Below are positions 5,155 to 6,949 of a stretch of 6,949 nt of DNA, in pieces. Under the pieces are notes generated by a model. It worked only from the letters and a program-made list of their open reading frames with translations. It ran no database searches and had not been told where the DNA came from. The position numbers and the translations under genes were made by a program. Position 1 is the stretch's first letter. Each line of letters starts with the position of its first letter. The DNA lies in NCBI GenBank assembly GCA_022710245.1, contig JAKLHH010000398.1, positions 1 through 6,949 of the forward strand, in the 5' to 3' direction. This stretch comes from Myxococcota bacterium. Lineage in GTDB: Bacteria; Myxococcota; Polyangia; GCA-2747355; JAKLHH01.

Positions 5155-6949
5155 ATGAGCATGCTTCAGCTCCAGCCCGGCGCGTCGTGCGGTCGCTGGC
5201 GGATCGTCCGTCCCCTCGGATCGGGTATGACCTGGCAGAGTTACGAGGCCGTGCGGGGCGAGCCACCGGCGGAGCTGCGGGCGCTGCTCAAGGTCCAGCG
5301 CGAGGGGCTGCCCGAGGAGCTCTGCACCCTCGCTGTCGAGAGCCGCCTGACGCTCGGCATCGAGCACCCGTACCTGCTGCGCGGCCTCGAGGCCGGGGAG
5401 CACGAGGGCCAGCGCTACCTCGCGCTGGAGCGGGTCGAGGGGCCGAGCTACGCGCAGGTGCTGGCGACGCTCCGCGAGCGCCGCGGCGCCGTGCCCGTCG
5501 CCCTCGCTGGCTGGGTGGCCCACCGGGTGCTGCTGGCGCTGCACGCGCTCCACACCGCGACGGACGCCAGCGGCAGCGCGCTCGGGGTGGTGCACGGCGG
5601 CGTCCGTCCGGCGGCGATCTCGCTCTCGGCGAGGGGGCTCCTCAAGCTGGGCGGCCTCGGCAGCGCGACGCTGGCGGGAGGCGACCCCTGGCCGCGCCTG
5701 CTCGCGGAGGCCGAGTTCGGCTGGCTGGCGCCCGAGCAGCGGCTGGGCGAGCCCTTCGACCTGCGGGCGGACCTCTTCAGCGTGGCGCTCCTCCTCTACG
5801 AGTGCATCGCCGGACCCGCCGCCAGCAAGCGGCCTGAGCAGCAGCTCGTCGCGCTGGTGCTCGCCGGGCAGCTCCCGACGCTGGAGGCGCGCTCGCTGGC
5901 GGGACACGGGCTGAGCGAGGTCGTCGCGCGCGGCCTGGCGCGGGAGCCTGCCGCGCGCTACGCGGACGCGGTGGAGTTCGCCAGCGCGCTCTTCGACGTC
6001 CTGGCGCCGCGCTGGGGCCAGGACGCCGAGCAGGCGCTGGGCGGCCTGGTCGCGGACTGCGAGGCACCCGCGGCGAAGAAGGCGCCGCGGGTGTCGCCGC
6101 CGCCGGCGCGGTGGTCGCTGGAGGGCGAGACGCAGGCGCGGGGGGAGCTGCGCGTCCGCCGCGAGCTCGATCCGCCGCGGCTGGAGAGCGGCCGGCCGAT
6201 GGAGCCCGCGCGGCCGGGCCTCGAGGCGCGGCGACCGACGGTGGAGCCGCCGCTGCCGCGGCTCGAGCCGCTGTCGGCGCGGGAGGCACCGTCCAGGCCG
6301 CCGGCGGGGGTCGAGCCGCCGGCGGGGGTCGAGCCGCCGGCGAGGGTCGAGCCGCCGGCGAGGGTCGAGCCGCCGGCGAGGGTCGAGCCGCCGCTGCCTG
6401 GCGTCCACGCGCCCGTGCCGATCATCGAGCCGCCGCTCTCCCTGCTCCCGATCGCCCCGCTGCCGATCGCCCCGCGGCCGAGCGAGCCGCCGCCGAGCGA
6501 GCCGCCGCCGAGCGCGCCGCCGATCGAGGCGCTGCCGAGCGCGCCGCTGCCGAGCGCGCCGCTGCCGCTGATCGAGCCGCTGCCGCTGATCGAGCCGCTG
6601 CCGCTGATCGAGCCGCTGCCGCTGATCGAGCCGCTGCCGACGAGTGCGCCGCTGCCGAGCGCGCCGTCGACGAGCGCGCCGCTGCCGAGCACGCCGCTGC
6701 CGAGCGAGCCGCTGGCGAGCGGGCCGCTGCCGAAGCTCGCGCCCACGCCGTCGGCGCCCGCGCCGATGACCCCGCGGACCGCGCTCGCGCCGAGCGCGCC
6801 CCGGACCGCGCCGGCGCCGATCGCGCCCCGGACCGCGCCCGTGCCGATCATGCCGCGGACCGCGTCCGTGCCGCTCGCGCCCGTGTCCACCCCGCCGCCG
6901 GCCACCGCGCCGGGGGCCAGCCCGCCCGGCGCACCACCGCAAGGCTGGA
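5155..6949 (+). CDS. Predicted pseudokinase with proline-rich repeat tail, 3'-truncated
   Basis: The frame runs from ATG 5155 through the window end (598 codons visible). A second ATG at 5161 is an alternative start. Residues ~14-285 read as a Ser/Thr protein kinase fold: Gly loop 'LGSGMTWQSYEA' (21-32), 'LLKVQ' with Lys46, a helix-C Glu62 ('AVESRLTLGIEHPYLL'), hinge 'YLALERVEG' (88-96), 'WLAPEQ' (190-195) in place of the APE motif, 'RADLFSVALLLYE' (203-215) with Asp205, and 'LAREPAARY' (261-269) with Arg268. The catalytic centre is lost. Where HRDLKPEN is expected there is 'HGGVRPAA' (147-154), so Asp, Lys and Asn are gone. Where DFG is expected there is 'GLG' (167-169). Phosphotransfer is therefore unlikely, and a scaffold, nucleotide-sensing or phosphoprotein-regulating role is inferred. 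From ~311 a proline-rich tail carries three in-frame tandem-repeat families; no membrane helix is visible before the cut. Divergent from the 156-aa lipoprotein. Confidence 0.88.
   Translation, partial: MSMLQLQPGASCGRWRIVRPLGSGMTWQSYEAVRGEPPAELRALLKVQREGLPEELCTLAVESRLTLGIEHPYLLRGLEAGEHEGQRYLALERVEGPSYAQVLATLRERRGAVPVALAGWVAHRVLLALHALHTATDASGSALGVVHGGVRPAAISLSARGLLKLGGLGSATLAGGDPWPRLLAEAEFGWLAPEQRLGEPFDLRADLFSVALLLYECIAGPAASKRPEQQLVALVLAGQLPTLEARSLAGHGLSEVVARGLAREPAARYADAVEFASALFDVLAPRWGQDAEQALGGLVADCEAPAAKKAPRVSPPPARWSLEGETQARGELRVRRELDPPRLESGRPMEPARPGLEARRPTVEPPLPRLEPLSAREAPSRPPAGVEPPAGVEPPARVEPPARVEPPARVEPPLPGVHAPVPIIEPPLSLLPIAPLPIAPRPSEPPPSEPPPSAPPIEALPSAPLPSAPLPLIEPLPLIEPLPLIEPLPLIEPLPTSAPLPSAPSTSAPLPSTPLPSEPLASGPLPKLAPTPSAPAPMTPRTALAPSAPRTAPAPIAPRTAPVPIMPRTASVPLAPVSTPPPATAPGASPPGAPPQGW
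6298..6387 (+). repeat. 18-bp in-frame tandem repeat, 5 units (PPA(G/R)VE)
   Basis: Five consecutive six-codon units encode PPAGVE twice and then PPARVE three times (residues 382-411). The only variation is ggg versus agg at the fourth codon, so the copies are nearly identical at DNA level. It lies in the proline-rich tail of the pseudokinase. The homogeneity suggests recent slippage-driven expansion. Confidence 0.92.
6562..6633 (+). repeat. 18-bp in-frame tandem repeat, 4 identical units (LPLIEP)
   Basis: Four identical copies of CTGCCGCTGATCGAGCCG encode LPLIEP four times (residues 470-493) in the same proline-rich tail. It is flanked by looser 'PLPSAP'-type repeats. Exact DNA identity, including third positions, indicates very recent expansion or correction; copy number may vary between strains or be misassembled. 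Confidence 0.93.
6769..6876 (+). repeat. 27-bp in-frame degenerate repeat, 4 units ((A/T/M)PRTAxxPx)
   Basis: Four nine-codon units (TPRTALAPS, APRTAPAPI, APRTAPVPI, MPRTASVPL; residues 539-574) follow one another. Each has an invariant P-R-T-A core and is more diverged than the 18-bp families upstream. Regularly spaced Arg-Thr pairs could be phosphorylation or binding sites, but that is speculation. Confidence 0.85.

Noticed and set aside
5958..6905. A Gly/Ser/Ala repeat protein on the minus strand resembling an autotransporter or glycine-rich surface protein ('GSGSISGSGSIS')
   Set aside because: It is the exact antisense of the proline-rich repeats. The plus-strand frame continues from a recognisable kinase fold with no break, so that strand is the coding one.
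5059..6942. A 627-codon Arg-rich open frame on the minus strand
   Set aside because: It is antisense to the pseudokinase. The Arg-rich and repetitive look comes from reading the CCG-rich proline repeats backwards.

Overview
The window is very GC-rich, strongly third-position-GC-biased bacterial DNA. It carries lipoproteins, a Ser/Thr-kinase-fold protein and an SLH-type repeat variant ending in a '(F/Y)CPD' motif, a combination I associate with Myxococcota and other former Deltaproteobacteria. That assignment is an inference from protein style; there is no marker gene here. Six protein-coding genes are supported and two of them run off the window ends. No tRNA, rRNA, CRISPR array, transposase or integrase was seen.

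Left block (1-3267, + strand) is a tightly packed MoxR operon segment. It holds the C-terminal part of a DUF4350 membrane protein (cut by the window start), a MoxR-family AAA+ ATPase and a DUF58 protein with a von Willebrand A-like fold. The first two genes overlap by 32 bp and the last two share one base (TGATG), so translational coupling is likely. In the known family pattern the MoxR ATPase acts as a chaperone on VWA/DUF58 partners near the membrane. The DUF58 copy here looks degenerate at its metal-binding (MIDAS) positions.

Middle block (3268-5154) holds two minus-strand lipoprotein genes. One encodes a 272-aa lipoprotein with three SLH-like repeats, the other a 156-aa lipoprotein of unknown function that weakly resembles the YceK/YidQ type. 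Between them is about 375 bp without a convincing gene, containing a 47-bp GC-rich tandem repeat and a GAGCGAG-rich tract. The SLH-lipoprotein gene converges on the MoxR operon across 56 bp.

Right block (5155-6949, + strand) is a gene divergent from the second lipoprotein. It encodes a protein-kinase fold whose catalytic Asp (HRD), its Lys and Asn partners and the metal-binding Asp (DFG) are all replaced. It is therefore a predicted pseudokinase. The fold is followed by a proline-rich tail of more than 280 residues built from at least three distinct in-frame tandem-repeat families, and the gene runs off the window. A TATTAT box sits only 9 nt before its ATG and no Shine-Dalgarno is visible, which suggests a leaderless or near-leaderless transcript. 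This locus is the most interesting part of the window.
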